Positions 27,806-36,157 of a stretch of DNA of 64,000 nt are shown piece after piece; positions within the stretch are counted from its first letter, which is position 1; each line of letters begins with the position of its first letter. Origin of the DNA: G965247265 sp965247265 (GTDB lineage Bacteria > Pseudomonadota > Gammaproteobacteria > UBA4575); contig OZ252002.1 in NCBI GenBank assembly GCA_965247265.1, positions 1,674,001 through 1,738,000 of the forward strand. Reading direction: 5' to 3'. The notes beneath the pieces were generated by a model. That model searched no databases. It was not told the origin of the DNA and worked only from the letters and a program-made list of their open reading frames with translations. The position numbers were made by a program, and so were the translations under genes.

Positions 27806-28477
27806 CTAATTGTCAGAGGAATAATTGATTATCGCGAGCATTTCGATGGGCACCTTTATGAGCGTTTCAGGCCCGTGAGGTACTTCGCCTGAGAACATTA
27901 ATGAGTCCCCAGGCTGCAAAACATACGTATCTTGTCCATGACGATATTCAATTTTACCTTTTAGGATATATAAAAATTCGGTACCTTGATGCTGAAAACT
28001 AGGAAACACTTCACTGGCATCATCCATGGTAATAAGAAAGGGCTCAAAGGATTTTGCTGGGCCTTGTTCGTAAGCAAGTAATTGATAGGCGTGGCCTTTC
28101 TTGGTGCCGCGTCGCACAACTTGCATGCCTTTGCCTTTTTTTACTAGCTGGGCGCTTCCCTCTGGCACATCATAATCTCTGAAGAATAACGACATGGGCA
28201 TGCCTAATACTGTTGCTAGTTTTTGTAATGTATCCAAACTTGCAGAAACATCCCCACGTTCAATGCGACTTAACATTCCAGAACTGATGCTCGCTAATTC
28301 AGCGACTTCATTGATTGTTAAATGATTCGTGTTTCTTTGTTCGCGAATCACGTTTCCAATATGATGTTCAATTTTGAATGTGTTATTACTTTTAGCGCTA
28401 ATAGGTGTTTGAAATTTTTTAGTTTTAGCTTCATTCGAAGGCGCTCTTTTTATTCTTTTGACTTGTTGTTTCGGCAT
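27806..28477 (-). CDS. XRE-family transcriptional regulator with cupin domain
   Basis: 223 residues. A lysine-rich N-terminal tail (1-35) leads into a helix-turn-helix (about 40-95: VIREQRNTNHLTINEVAELA, SGMLSRIERGDVSASLDTLQ) and a C-terminal cupin at ~130-220 (GTEFLYILKGKIEYRHG, LQPGDSLMFSGEVPHGP) with the two conserved cupin motifs. Such regulators sense a small ligand in the cupin. Located directly upstream of and codirectional with mgsA, it likely controls the methylamine operon, possibly in response to methylamine, glutamylmethylamide or glutamate; the ligand is inference. Confidence 0.9.
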   Translation of the reverse strand: MPKQQVKRIKRAPSNEAKTKKFQTPISAKSNNTFKIEHHIGNVIREQRNTNHLTINEVAELASISSGMLSRIERGDVSASLDTLQKLATVLGMPMSLFFRDYDVPEGSAQLVKKGKGMQVVRRGTKKGHAYQLLAYEQGPAKSFEPFLITMDDASEVFPSFQHQGTEFLYILKGKIEYRHGQDTYVLQPGDSLMFSGEVPHGPETLIKVPIEMLAIINYSSDN

Positions 28478-28530
28478 TAGCTAAAAATTTAGTTGGTTTA
28501 GTTAAATGGAAATATGTCCTTAAAAGCTTT

Positions 28531-29202
28531 TTACTGTAGATAGGCTGCGAACTCAATCAAATTATTTACGGTTATATCAGGTTGAACCTCCCATGGGTCA
28601 AGAATAGTGTGCTCATCACGTGCTATCCATGCAGAACATAAGCCCGCTGATTTTGCGCCTATTACATCAAAAGAATTGCTGGATACTACCCAACAATTTT
28701 CCAAATCCACCCCAGTTTTTTTTGCGAGATATTCATAAACTTTTGGATTAGGTTTAAATGTTCGCAAATCATCAGTGCTTATTATATTTTCAAGATAAAC
28801 CAACAATTTTGCGTTTGACAATAATATTTTTAGAGTTGATGAAATTCCATTAGAAAATGCAACTAAGTTGTTGTTACCCTTTTTTAAGGTTTTAAGAGCG
28901 GGAACCGCATCTGGAAATGGTTTAAGAGTTTTGTAAATATAAAGAAGATTATATTTTTCTTCACTTGATAAGCTAATATCAAAATAATTTATCGCATACT
29001 GCATTGCTTGTTGTGTGCAAATATCAAAATCTTGATAACGATTCATAAGACCTCGACGGAATGTGTATTCAAGTTGTTTTTGTCTCCATAGCTCAGCAAA
29101 AATTTTAGATTTTTCTCCAATTAATTTTTGTAAACATTGACTCAATTCTAGCGGATTAACAAGCGTTCCATATACATCAAAACCAATAGTTATTTTATTC
29201 AC
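28531..29202 (-). CDS. HAD-superfamily hydrolase, haloacid dehalogenase type II
   Basis: 223 residues, the usual size. Motif I FDVYGTLV with nucleophile D9, the RQKQLEYTFRR block at ~40-50 that carries the Arg of L-2-haloacid dehalogenases, motif II FSNG, motif III K-P-N-P-K-V-Y, and S-S-N-S-F-D-V-x-G-A motif IV. Family knowledge: these enzymes remove halide from 2-haloacids by hydrolysis with inversion, though many members act on other substrates. It is transcribed away from the Dabb remnant and 53 bases upstream of the XRE regulator. A role with the amines is not obvious. Confidence 0.85.
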   Translation of the reverse strand: MNKITIGFDVYGTLVNPLELSQCLQKLIGEKSKIFAELWRQKQLEYTFRRGLMNRYQDFDICTQQAMQYAINYFDISLSSEEKYNLLYIYKTLKPFPDAVPALKTLKKGNNNLVAFSNGISSTLKILLSNAKLLVYLENIISTDDLRTFKPNPKVYEYLAKKTGVDLENCWVVSSNSFDVIGAKSAGLCSAWIARDEHTILDPWEVQPDITVNNLIEFAAYLQ

Positions 29203-29476
29203 ACAAGATCAGTACATCATTTATTTGGTTCAGTAATTATATAGCTTATTGATGTTAAAAAATTGGAATATCCCTATACAAGCTTAGTATTTTTGTTATC
29301 TGGTTAAACTAGGGAGTTATATTACGATTTTAAAAATTAGCCACAAAAAATAAAATACTACTGTTTATGGCATTAAAACAGCATATTAAAAGTAAAGTAT
29401 TTATTAATAAGGAGTAGGTCCAATAAGACATAGGCCACTATTCAACTAATGGATATCTTGAGTTTTTAAAGCTAAA

Positions 29477-29713
29477 GTCGTTCAAATTGTATTGTATTGA
29501 TTTGATGAACTCGAAAACCAAAAAAATCACAAAGAAGATGTAATTGCAGCACGATGTTTAGGTGAAATACCCAGTGTTGAAAGATTACATGCAGGGAGGT
29601 CAATAATAAGTGATAGACCGTTTGTGGATGATAGTTTTGATGTCGCTTTATATATGATTTTTGATAATTGAGATGAACACAACGACTATTTAGTTCATTC
29701 AAGGCACATTTAA
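29477..29713 (+). pseudogene. Dabb (stress-responsive A/B barrel) domain remnant with two in-frame TGA codons
   Basis: One continuous frame reads VVQIVLY-stop-FDELENQKNHKE, then GEIPSVERLHAGRSI, then DDSFDVALYMIFDN-stop-DEHNDYLVHSRHI and a terminal TAA. The elements are those of a ~95-residue Dabb protein: the I-V-L-Y-x-F first strand, the I-P-S-V-x-x-L-x-x-G turn, the S-F-D-V-A-L-Y strand and the Y-L-V-H-x-R-H end. The two TGA codons (29498-29500 and 29669-29671) each stand where Trp would fit. No good start or ribosome site is visible upstream, so the gene is also damaged at its 5' end. The flanking stretches 29203-29476 and 29714-29793 show nothing coding. Confidence 0.7.
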
Positions 29714-29793
29714 ATGATTAAAGCATACTTAAACCGCATACAAAAAAATACTAGTATACACTTTTGAAAATCGCAGTATTTAAATATAAGCAT

Positions 29794-30267
29794 ATGCTTA
29801 AAAGTGTACGCATAGCACTAATATTTTTTATTTTATTGTTGTTTTTATATTTTCAACCATGGAAAGTATTTACAAATGGTGGAACGATCTATGTACTGTT
29901 ATGTGAGCAGCAGTATGAGCCTGAATCAGTATGGGATTATCATAAAAAAAATACAATTTCTGATTATGAGAAAAAATGTAAAACATCTCAACTCAGTGTT
30001 ATTAAGTTAAATTACAAAGTATTTCTAGAAAAACAAAAAGTGGTATTTTCCGGAAGAGAAATTGGTGTTGTAAGTTACAACTGCGATATTTATGACCGAA
30101 ATAATTTTACATGTCCTGAGCAAGATCTAAGTGTTGAAAGTGGAAGGGCGCAACTGTCTTTCAACACACATGAAACAACTGTACCAAAATGGCGTTATTG
30201 GTTAATCAGATATGGCCTGTTTTTGGATAGGAAATTGGGACGAGATTCAATATATACGCTCATATAA
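29794..30267 (+). CDS. Membrane-anchored hypothetical protein
   Basis: 157 residues from the ATG at 29794; a TTG at 29764 in the same frame is less likely. One strong hydrophobic helix near the N-terminus (RIALIFFILLLFLYF) is followed by a soluble domain with four cysteines (LLCEQQY, KKCKTS, YNCDIY, FTCPEQ) that could form disulfides in the periplasm, so it is probably exported and anchored. No known domain is recognised. It sits alone between the Dabb remnant and the small secreted protein gene. Confidence 0.5.
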   Translation: MLKSVRIALIFFILLLFLYFQPWKVFTNGGTIYVLLCEQQYEPESVWDYHKKNTISDYEKKCKTSQLSVIKLNYKVFLEKQKVVFSGREIGVVSYNCDIYDRNNFTCPEQDLSVESGRAQLSFNTHETTVPKWRYWLIRYGLFLDRKLGRDSIYTLI

Positions 30268-30403
30268 ATAAGCTGAATTACCATACTTGAAATAAGGTTA
30301 AACTACCGTTAGTATTACCAATCAGGCTAATTTAGGCCATTCTGCCTATATACATGAGTAATGTCCTATAGCCTTTGAATATCCTTAAAATTTTGGAAAT
30401 CAT

Positions 30404-30745
30404 GTGTCAACGCTAAGGACAGTGCTTCCATTGCTTTTAATAATAATGTCTTCTTCCGCTTTCGCTGATGAAGTTACTTATCTTATTAATACACGATCTG
30501 ATACTGGTAAAATTTTACTTGGCGCTGCTTTTACCGATAGTGATGAATGGGAAGTCAATGGTTATGTAATTCTCGAGCACGACTCAAAATCAAGTTTTAT
30601 TGGAAGCTGGACACGATCGGGTAAAATTGAAGGAATAGATCACAATGGAGACATGTATTTGTTTGATGTGATTACAGTATTGAACGATACGCAAGCGATA
30701 TATTTAACAGATAATTATTTATTTAAACTGACAAATACTGATTAG
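30404..30745 (+). CDS. Small secreted protein, paralogue of 36158-36442
   Basis: 113 residues from a GTG start. A clear signal peptide (TVLPLLLIIMSSSAFA, cleavage after AFA at about residue 21) is followed by a ~90-residue domain. The core segments TDSDEWEVNGY, LEHDSKSSF, W-T-R-S-G-K-I-E and GDMYLFDVI are shared with the protein at 36158-36442. The family is not known to me. It is convergent with the last gene of the second ABC operon and overlaps it by 23 bases at the 3' end. Together with its paralogue it brackets the transporter operon. Confidence 0.6.
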   Translation: MSTLRTVLPLLLIIMSSSAFADEVTYLINTRSDTGKILLGAAFTDSDEWEVNGYVILEHDSKSSFIGSWTRSGKIEGIDHNGDMYLFDVITVLNDTQAIYLTDNYLFKLTNTD

Positions 30746-31421
30746 CCAGCTCATCTGTTAATTTATTTATTTCTCCTTCATCCGCAATTTGGCCATTATC
30801 CATGATGGTGAATTGTTGCGTGACATCACGAACAAAATCCAAATTTTGCTCCACTAATAGAATTGAACAATTTCTTTCGGACTGTATGAGTTTAATAATT
30901 TCATTAATTTCTTGAACTACTGAGGGCTGAAGTCCCTCTGTAGGCTCATCCAGTAATAGTAAAGAAGGTTCTTGAATTAGTGCGCGTGCAATCGCAAGCA
31001 GTTGCTGTTGACCGCCGCTTAACACACCACCTTTACGTTGTTGAATTGGCTCTAGTGCTGGGAAGAATTCAAATATAAATTTCGGAATCTCTTTGGCATT
31101 ATTTCTTTTCCCACGCATGGCAAGAAGTAAATTCTCTCTCACACTTAAATCAGGAATGATTTCTCGTCCCTGTGGCACATAACTGATTCCAGCACTTGCG
31201 CGCTCGTGAGTTTTTTGCTTGGTTACATCATTGTCATTAAATTTAATGGTGCCATTTTGTGGGGGATTGATTCCAATAATGCTTTTTAGCAAAGTGGATT
31301 TACCAACACCATTGCGACCCAAAACACTTACCATCGCGCCATCCGGTATATTTATAGAAATGCCATGAAGAATATGGCTAGTGCCATAAAAAGTATTGAT
31401 ATTCTGTACTTCAAGTCCCAT
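30723..31421 (-). CDS. Amide/urea-type ABC transporter ATP-binding protein (UrtE/LivF-like), second operon
   Basis: 232 residues with intact Walker A (GRNGVGKST), signature LSGGQQQLLAIARAL, Walker B LLLLDEPTEGLQP and LLVEQNLDFV. It ends the second five-gene transporter operon, directly abutting the UrtD-like gene. It is clearly paralogous to 7972-8667 but not a recent duplicate, since many positions differ. It would serve the intact importer that probably feeds the amidase encoded at 38.1 kb. Confidence 0.92.
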   Translation of the reverse strand: MGLEVQNINTFYGTSHILHGISINIPDGAMVSVLGRNGVGKSTLLKSIIGINPPQNGTIKFNDNDVTKQKTHERASAGISYVPQGREIIPDLSVRENLLLAMRGKRNNAKEIPKFIFEFFPALEPIQQRKGGVLSGGQQQLLAIARALIQEPSLLLLDEPTEGLQPSVVQEINEIIKLIQSERNCSILLVEQNLDFVRDVTQQFTIMDNGQIADEGEINKLTDELANQYLSV

Positions 31422-32162
31422 CTAGTGTTTCTTCCCTAAATAGACTGCTTGTACATCTTCATTTTCGACTACTTCAGATAAAGGTCCTTCAGCTAAAATT
31501 TGACCTTGTGCAAGTACAGTAACTTTTTTACCAATTTGTCGAACAATATGCATATCATGCTCAACTAACATCACGGTATGGTTCTGTGCAATTTTTTCAA
31601 TTAATGCCGCGGTCTTTTCTTTCCCGTCTCTTGTCATTCCTGTTGTGGGTTCATCTAACAACAATAATTTTGGTTCGGATGCAATGAGCATTCCAAGCTC
31701 TAACCATTGTCTTTGTCCATGACCCAATGTATCAACACTATCTTGGGCCTTATTTGCAAGTATAATAAAATCCAGAATTTCCCATATTCGATCATTGTCT
31801 TTTTTGGTAACTTTTCTAAATAATGATTTCATCACCTTGCGGCGACCCGTTAAGGACACCATGATGTTGTCATATACGGAAAGCGTTTCGTATAAGTTTG
31901 GTACTTGGAACTTTCTACTAATTCCTTTTACAAAAATCTTATCGGGGGCCATCCTCGTTATATTTTCGCCATTGAAAGTTATGTTCCCGGCTTTCGGTTT
32001 ATATCGCCCAGTAATCATATCGATTAATGTAGTCTTGCCAGCACCGTTCGGGCCAAGCACCACACGCAATTCATTTTCTTCGATACTAAAATCCAGATTA
32101 TCCAAAATTTTGTAGCCGCTTATTCGAGTAGTTAGGCCTTGGACTTCTAATATGTTAGCCAT
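31422..32162 (-). CDS. Amide/urea-type ABC transporter ATP-binding protein (UrtD/LivG-like), second operon
   Basis: 246 residues. Walker A GPNGAGKTT, signature LGHGQRQWLELG (the UrtD form), Walker B LLLLDEPTTGM and MLVEHDMHIV are intact. Stop and start codons of this gene and the UrtE-like gene adjoin without a gap, so the two ATPases are made together. Paralogue of 8669-9412. Confidence 0.92.
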   Translation of the reverse strand: MANILEVQGLTTRISGYKILDNLDFSIEENELRVVLGPNGAGKTTLIDMITGRYKPKAGNITFNGENITRMAPDKIFVKGISRKFQVPNLYETLSVYDNIMVSLTGRRKVMKSLFRKVTKKDNDRIWEILDFIILANKAQDSVDTLGHGQRQWLELGMLIASEPKLLLLDEPTTGMTRDGKEKTAALIEKIAQNHTVMLVEHDMHIVRQIGKKVTVLAQGQILAEGPLSEVVENEDVQAVYLGKKH

Positions 32163-32197
32163 GTTAATTTCATATAATGCTAGTCAATAAAAATTCG

Positions 32198-33346
32198 TTA
32201 AGTCTCGGTTGGGCCTTTTGGTTGTCCAGGCCTCCAATCTTTTTGTCTGTCTGCAGCAAGTGCGTCTGCTTCTTCAACAACTTCACTAATGGGTACATGT
32301 TTTTTTCTTGCAGTAAGCCATTTCCCAATGGTGCCTACTATGCCATCTCGCATCACTAATACGACAAAAATAAATAATCCACCCATAACTAATTGCCACG
32401 TCCATGCAAGCTTTCCACTTAAGAAAAACTCAGAGCCTTTAACAAGAAAAGCACCTATAAATGGGCCGATAATGGTTCCTCTTCCTCCCACTGCAGTCCA
32501 TATAACTCCCTCAATAGAAAACACGGGTCCTGCATCAAGGAAAGAAATGATGCCATTCCACGCGGCGTACATTGCGCCAGCCGATGCGGCCATAAAACTG
32601 GAAATACAAAATACAAAAATTCGATAATTTGCCACGTTATAGCCCATAAACTCTGCACGGGTATCATTGTCACGAATCGATTTCAAAACGGTCCCAACGC
32701 GGGAATGGGTAAGAATGCGTCCAATAATAAAGAATAAAATCGTAACCACTAATATTAGCCAAAGCACATTAATTTGTGCATGCGTCCCATAATCGGTAAT
32801 GCCATTGAACCCACCTGTATAGGCTTGATATTCAATAATGGCCTCTTGAAGGATTAACGATTCTGCAAGTGTAATTACGGCGCAATACACGCCATAAATA
32901 TGTCGTTTAAATGTAATAACACCAAAGATAAAGGCGAGAAAGGTTGCAAAGAATAAACCTGCACCGACAGCGAAAGGTAAGCTTTTTAACGGTTCCATAA
33001 AGCCGGGCAGTTCTGTAAGCCCATTCCATTCCATAAAATCAGGAATGGTGCCGCCATATCGAGTGGGATTTACTGTTGCATAATTAATTTTTAAGGACAG
33101 TGCAGTAAAGTAAGCCCCAATACCAAAATACACGCCTTGTCCTAAACTCAATATTCCAGCAAAGCCCCAAATTAAGTCGATGCTTAAGGCGAAAATTGAA
33201 TAACATAAGAATTTTCCCAATAACGAAGTAACATAGGCAGCGCCATAAAAAGGGTACGACGCAATGGCAAAAACTACTCCAATTGCTGCAATAACGGCCC
33301 AAAGAGGAAACATTGGAGCTTTGTATACTTGCCTATCTTGCTCCAT
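32198..33346 (-). CDS. Amide/urea-type ABC permease (UrtC/LivM-like), second operon
   Basis: 382 residues with the LivM/UrtC pattern: FAGILSLGQGVYFGIGAYF, about nine to ten membrane helices, the SIRDNDTRAEFMGYNVA coupling helix and VGGRGTIIGPFIGAF near the C-terminus. The soluble C-terminal tail (~30 residues, charged, ending RPGQPKGPTET) is typical of UrtC proteins. It is intact, unlike the equivalent gene of the first operon. Gap of 24 bases from the UrtB-like gene. Confidence 0.92.
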   Translation of the reverse strand: MEQDRQVYKAPMFPLWAVIAAIGVVFAIASYPFYGAAYVTSLLGKFLCYSIFALSIDLIWGFAGILSLGQGVYFGIGAYFTALSLKINYATVNPTRYGGTIPDFMEWNGLTELPGFMEPLKSLPFAVGAGLFFATFLAFIFGVITFKRHIYGVYCAVITLAESLILQEAIIEYQAYTGGFNGITDYGTHAQINVLWLILVVTILFFIIGRILTHSRVGTVLKSIRDNDTRAEFMGYNVANYRIFVFCISSFMAASAGAMYAAWNGIISFLDAGPVFSIEGVIWTAVGGRGTIIGPFIGAFLVKGSEFFLSGKLAWTWQLVMGGLFIFVVLVMRDGIVGTIGKWLTARKKHVPISEVVEEADALAADRQKDWRPGQPKGPTET

Positions 33347-33370
33347 GCATATTCTCCTTTTCTCTATTCC

Positions 33371-34240
33371 CTATTCTCTCTCTTGATACCCAAACAAACC
33401 TTTCGGGAATACTCGAATGGCAAGAACGATGAAGATAAAAACTAGTAGCTTTCCAATTACATTGTTATAAATGAATGACAAAATTGTCTCAGCTTCACCG
33501 ATCAGTGCCGAACCTGCAACGACTCCCCAAAGACTCCCTACACCGCCCAAGACAAGCACCATAAAAGAATCTACTGCATATGAAAATCCCATCGTAGTAG
33601 AAACGGATTTAATCGGAGCTAGCGCTGCACCGGCTACACCTGCTAATCCAGAACCAAATGCAAAAATCAGCATATCTACTTTTGCTGTATCAATCCCTAA
33701 ACAACCCGTAATCGATCGGTTACGGCGTACGGCTCGCACTTTCAGTCCAAGATCTGTTTTAAACAGTAACAAGTATGTAATCACCATAAGCACAATGGCC
33801 AAGAAAATTAGAAACAATCGATACCATGGGAAAGGCAATAACCCTATGACTCGAAATCCTCCATCGAGAACTTTTGGTGCGCCTACATAGTAAAGTTGTG
33901 GTCCAAATATAAGTTTCATTAGAACCTGTAAGATAATTCCCACGCCCCAGGTAGCCAGCAAGGTTTCCAAGGGGCGTTCATAAATCCACTGAATTATTCC
34001 ACGCTCTACAATCAATCCTATTAATCCAACTACAAAAAATGCGACTGGGATTGCGATGAAGGTATTGCCACCCAACTGACCAACCACTGCAGCAGTATAG
34101 GCTCCTACCATGATGAACTCTCCATGCGCCATATTAATGACACCGGCAACACCAAAAATAATGGCAAGCCCTAACGCTACAATCATTAATATTGCGACAA
34201 CGCTGAAACCGCTTAAAAATTGAGTGATGATTGCATCCAT
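33371..34240 (-). CDS. Amide/urea-type ABC permease (UrtB/LivH-like), second operon
   Basis: 289 residues, full length: first helix QFLSGFSVVAILMIVALGLAI, then FGVAGVINMAHGEFIMVGAY, the RAVRRNRSITGCLGI coupling helix and the VFPKGLFG end. The intact N-terminus is the reference for judging the frameshift in the paralogue at 10524-11427. A 145-base gap with the hairpin at 34335-34367 separates it from the binding-protein gene. Confidence 0.92.
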   Translation of the reverse strand: MDAIITQFLSGFSVVAILMIVALGLAIIFGVAGVINMAHGEFIMVGAYTAAVVGQLGGNTFIAIPVAFFVVGLIGLIVERGIIQWIYERPLETLLATWGVGIILQVLMKLIFGPQLYYVGAPKVLDGGFRVIGLLPFPWYRLFLIFLAIVLMVITYLLLFKTDLGLKVRAVRRNRSITGCLGIDTAKVDMLIFAFGSGLAGVAGAALAPIKSVSTTMGFSYAVDSFMVLVLGGVGSLWGVVAGSALIGEAETILSFIYNNVIGKLLVFIFIVLAIRVFPKGLFGYQERE

Positions 34241-34334
34241 GTCTAATTTATTGTTTTTCTGTGATTATATTACATGACATGCACAAATTTATTATTTTTA
34301 TTTATAGAGATCGCAAGTTGCTGATTACATAGGG

Positions 34335-34367
34335 GCTCAGTGGCTGTATGTAATACAGCCACTGAGC
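34335..34367 (-). promoter_or_regulatory. Perfect 15-base-pair hairpin after the binding-protein gene
   Basis: Arms GCTCAGTGGCTGTAT and ATACAGCCACTGAGC pair perfectly around a three-base loop, 18 bases past the stop of the binding-protein gene at 34385. No U-run follows on the minus strand, so it is not a classic terminator. Known ABC operons often carry such a hairpin here: it protects the upstream mRNA and lets the binding protein be made in excess over the permeases. Confidence 0.7.
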
Positions 34368-34384
34368 GTTCGTCAATGCTAGTT

Positions 34385-35692
34385 TTAGCTTATTTCAAAA
34401 GTACCAGAACGATCCTTACTTCCAGACTTCAACCGCTCTAAAACGCTTGGATTGGTGAAGTCACAATCCTTGTTTGGATATAAAAGGTCTACCCATGGAT
34501 CAGGTCGTACCCAGTCATCCCGTTGCCAAACAATGTCAAATTGACCCTGTTCATTGGCTCGACCAATCTTCGGCCATAACCAAGTGTGATGATTTTTCTC
34601 ATCAATCTTGACTTTACCACCCGGTGCTTGGTACTCCTGACCCGGTAAGCCTTCGAAGATCAAAGCATCCGCGTCGGTTGACTCTACCTTATCTAGAGCT
34701 TGAGCAAGCATATAAGTTTGGAAGTAAGCGGCTTCCATTACAGCATTGGTCACCTCATTTTTACCATACTTCGCCTTGAAGGACTCAACAAATTTGTGAT
34801 TTTCTGGAGAATCCACAGATTGGAAGTAGTTGAATGAAGTTAAATGACCCAAGCAATTTTCAGGTCCCATTGCTGCCGTTTCCTGTTCTGTAGTGATCGG
34901 TGTACCGATAATGATGTCATCTGCAGTAATACCGAATTGACGGAATTGCTTGTAGAAGGCAATAACGGAATCACCTACAAGATCGGAGAACACTACGTCA
35001 GGTTTTTTAGACGCAATTTTGTTGATATTGGTGGAAAATTCAGTATGACCCAGAGGTGCATATTCTTCACCAACATCTTCACCACCATGAGCTTTGAGTA
35101 AAGCTTTTACTTCACGGTTGGTTTCTTTTGGATAAATATAGTTGGAGCCAATCATGTAAAACTTCGGTCCAACATTTTCAATTAACCATGGTACAAAATC
35201 GTCTAATTGCTGATTGGGTACACAACCGGTGTAAAAGCAGTTCTTGCTGCACTCCTGTGCTTCATACAAAGTGGGATAAAGCAAGACACCGTTATGCTGT
35301 TCAAATACAGGTAGAACTGATTGGCGACTCGCAGAGGTATAGCAGCCCAACACGGCCACTACTTGGTCTTCAAGCAGTAGCTTTTTCGCCTTTTCAGCAA
35401 ATACTTGTACCATTGATTGGGGATCTTCAATCACAGGCTCTATCATTTTACCGCCCATCACACCACCAGCTGCATTAATTTCATCAATGGCTAGCAGTGA
35501 TGCGTTATGCAGAGAAGTTTCGATGATGGCGATGGTGCCACTCAGTGAATGAAGAATGCCGACTTTAACCGTATCTCCTGCTGCAGCTTTCGCATATTTC
35601 CTGACAAAGAAATATGGAAAGTCTGTAATCGTAGCTGCGGCTGCAGTACCCGCTACGACAGCAGAATTTTTCAGAAATTTTCGTCGTTTCAT
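34385..35692 (-). CDS. Urea/short-chain amide ABC transporter substrate-binding protein (FmdD/UrtA-like)
   Basis: 435 residues, intact. Twin-arginine-type signal MKRRKFLKNSAVVAG at 1-15, cleaved probably after the A-K-A-A region near residue 37. Family segments: GILHSLSGTIAIIETSLHN (ligand loop), GCYTSASRQSVLPV, YPTLYEAQECSKNCFYTG and GSNYIYPKETNREV. Related proteins bind short amides or urea in the periplasm (Methylophilus FmdD, cyanobacterial UrtA). It differs from the two other copies at several ligand-loop positions (GCYTSASRQ versus GGYTSASRR), so its ligand may differ. First gene of the second transporter operon. Confidence 0.92.
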   Translation of the reverse strand: MKRRKFLKNSAVVAGTAAAATITDFPYFFVRKYAKAAAGDTVKVGILHSLSGTIAIIETSLHNASLLAIDEINAAGGVMGGKMIEPVIEDPQSMVQVFAEKAKKLLLEDQVVAVLGCYTSASRQSVLPVFEQHNGVLLYPTLYEAQECSKNCFYTGCVPNQQLDDFVPWLIENVGPKFYMIGSNYIYPKETNREVKALLKAHGGEDVGEEYAPLGHTEFSTNINKIASKKPDVVFSDLVGDSVIAFYKQFRQFGITADDIIIGTPITTEQETAAMGPENCLGHLTSFNYFQSVDSPENHKFVESFKAKYGKNEVTNAVMEAAYFQTYMLAQALDKVESTDADALIFEGLPGQEYQAPGGKVKIDEKNHHTWLWPKIGRANEQGQFDIVWQRDDWVRPDPWVDLLYPNKDCDFTNPSVLERLKSGSKDRSGTFEIS

Positions 35693-36157
35693 TTAGAATC
35701 CTCCTCGATTTATATTTTGAATAAGCACTTACGCTTAGAGCTACCTAATGGATTCATTAACATTTGTTAATAAATTTTGTTGTTATTTTTTATATTCATT
35801 AATAATAAGCTTTGCTCTGAATTTAATTATGTGGTGCTATTACAATTTCCCAACATAAGCAATTTTAATTTTGTTGAATTATTATTGAATACAAAAATAA
35901 AAAAACCCTAGGTGAGATGAAAATCCCCAAGAGCTTTTTCCTCATATCAGTGGAAGTGAAAGTGTTATTGGTTTCATTTTAATTATCCTATATAAATTCT
36001 ATATAGGGCTATTTTTTGCTTTTATATAGTTAGATTATTCTCCGATCAAAGAATAAGTCAAGATATATTACTAAAATTTTCAAATGTATTATGGGTTTAG
36101 AGTCAATTTCAAAAGAGACTATAAAAATAAATGAACTTGATTTTTCATTAAAACCCG
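35693..36157. other. Intergenic region between the second ABC operon and the small paralogue gene
   Basis: 465 bases, very AT-rich. It holds the terminator-like leader hairpin described separately, and an eight-base-pair inverted repeat CCTATATA/TATATAGG with a five-base loop at 35987-36007, followed after four bases by T6 on the plus strand. A 39-codon frame at 36091-36210 (starting MGLESISK) overlaps the next gene in another frame and has no recognisable domain. Confidence 0.4.
35892..35931 (-). terminator. Terminator-like hairpin in the leader of the second ABC operon
   Basis: On the minus strand CUUGGG can pair with CCUAGG (wobble pairs included) around a loop of about 13 bases, followed directly by a run of seven U and more U soon after. 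It lies about 200 bases upstream of the binding-protein start, in line with the gene rather than at the end of another one. If transcription starts further upstream this would be a leader terminator, as in the ami and nas systems where an ANTAR protein prevents termination. No ANTAR gene is in the window. The stem is short, so the call is tentative. Confidence 0.35.

Noticed and set aside
29498..29671. TGA codons as tryptophan (alternative genetic code)
   Set aside because: cmoA, prfC and the MoxR gene end in TGA and Trp is written TGG in all intact genes, so TGA is a stop here.
35987..36007. Inverted repeat CCTATATA/TATATAGG as a terminator for plus-strand transcription
   Set aside because: No plus-strand gene ends upstream, and the stem is pure A/T apart from two C-G pairs; kept only as a note in the intergenic entry.
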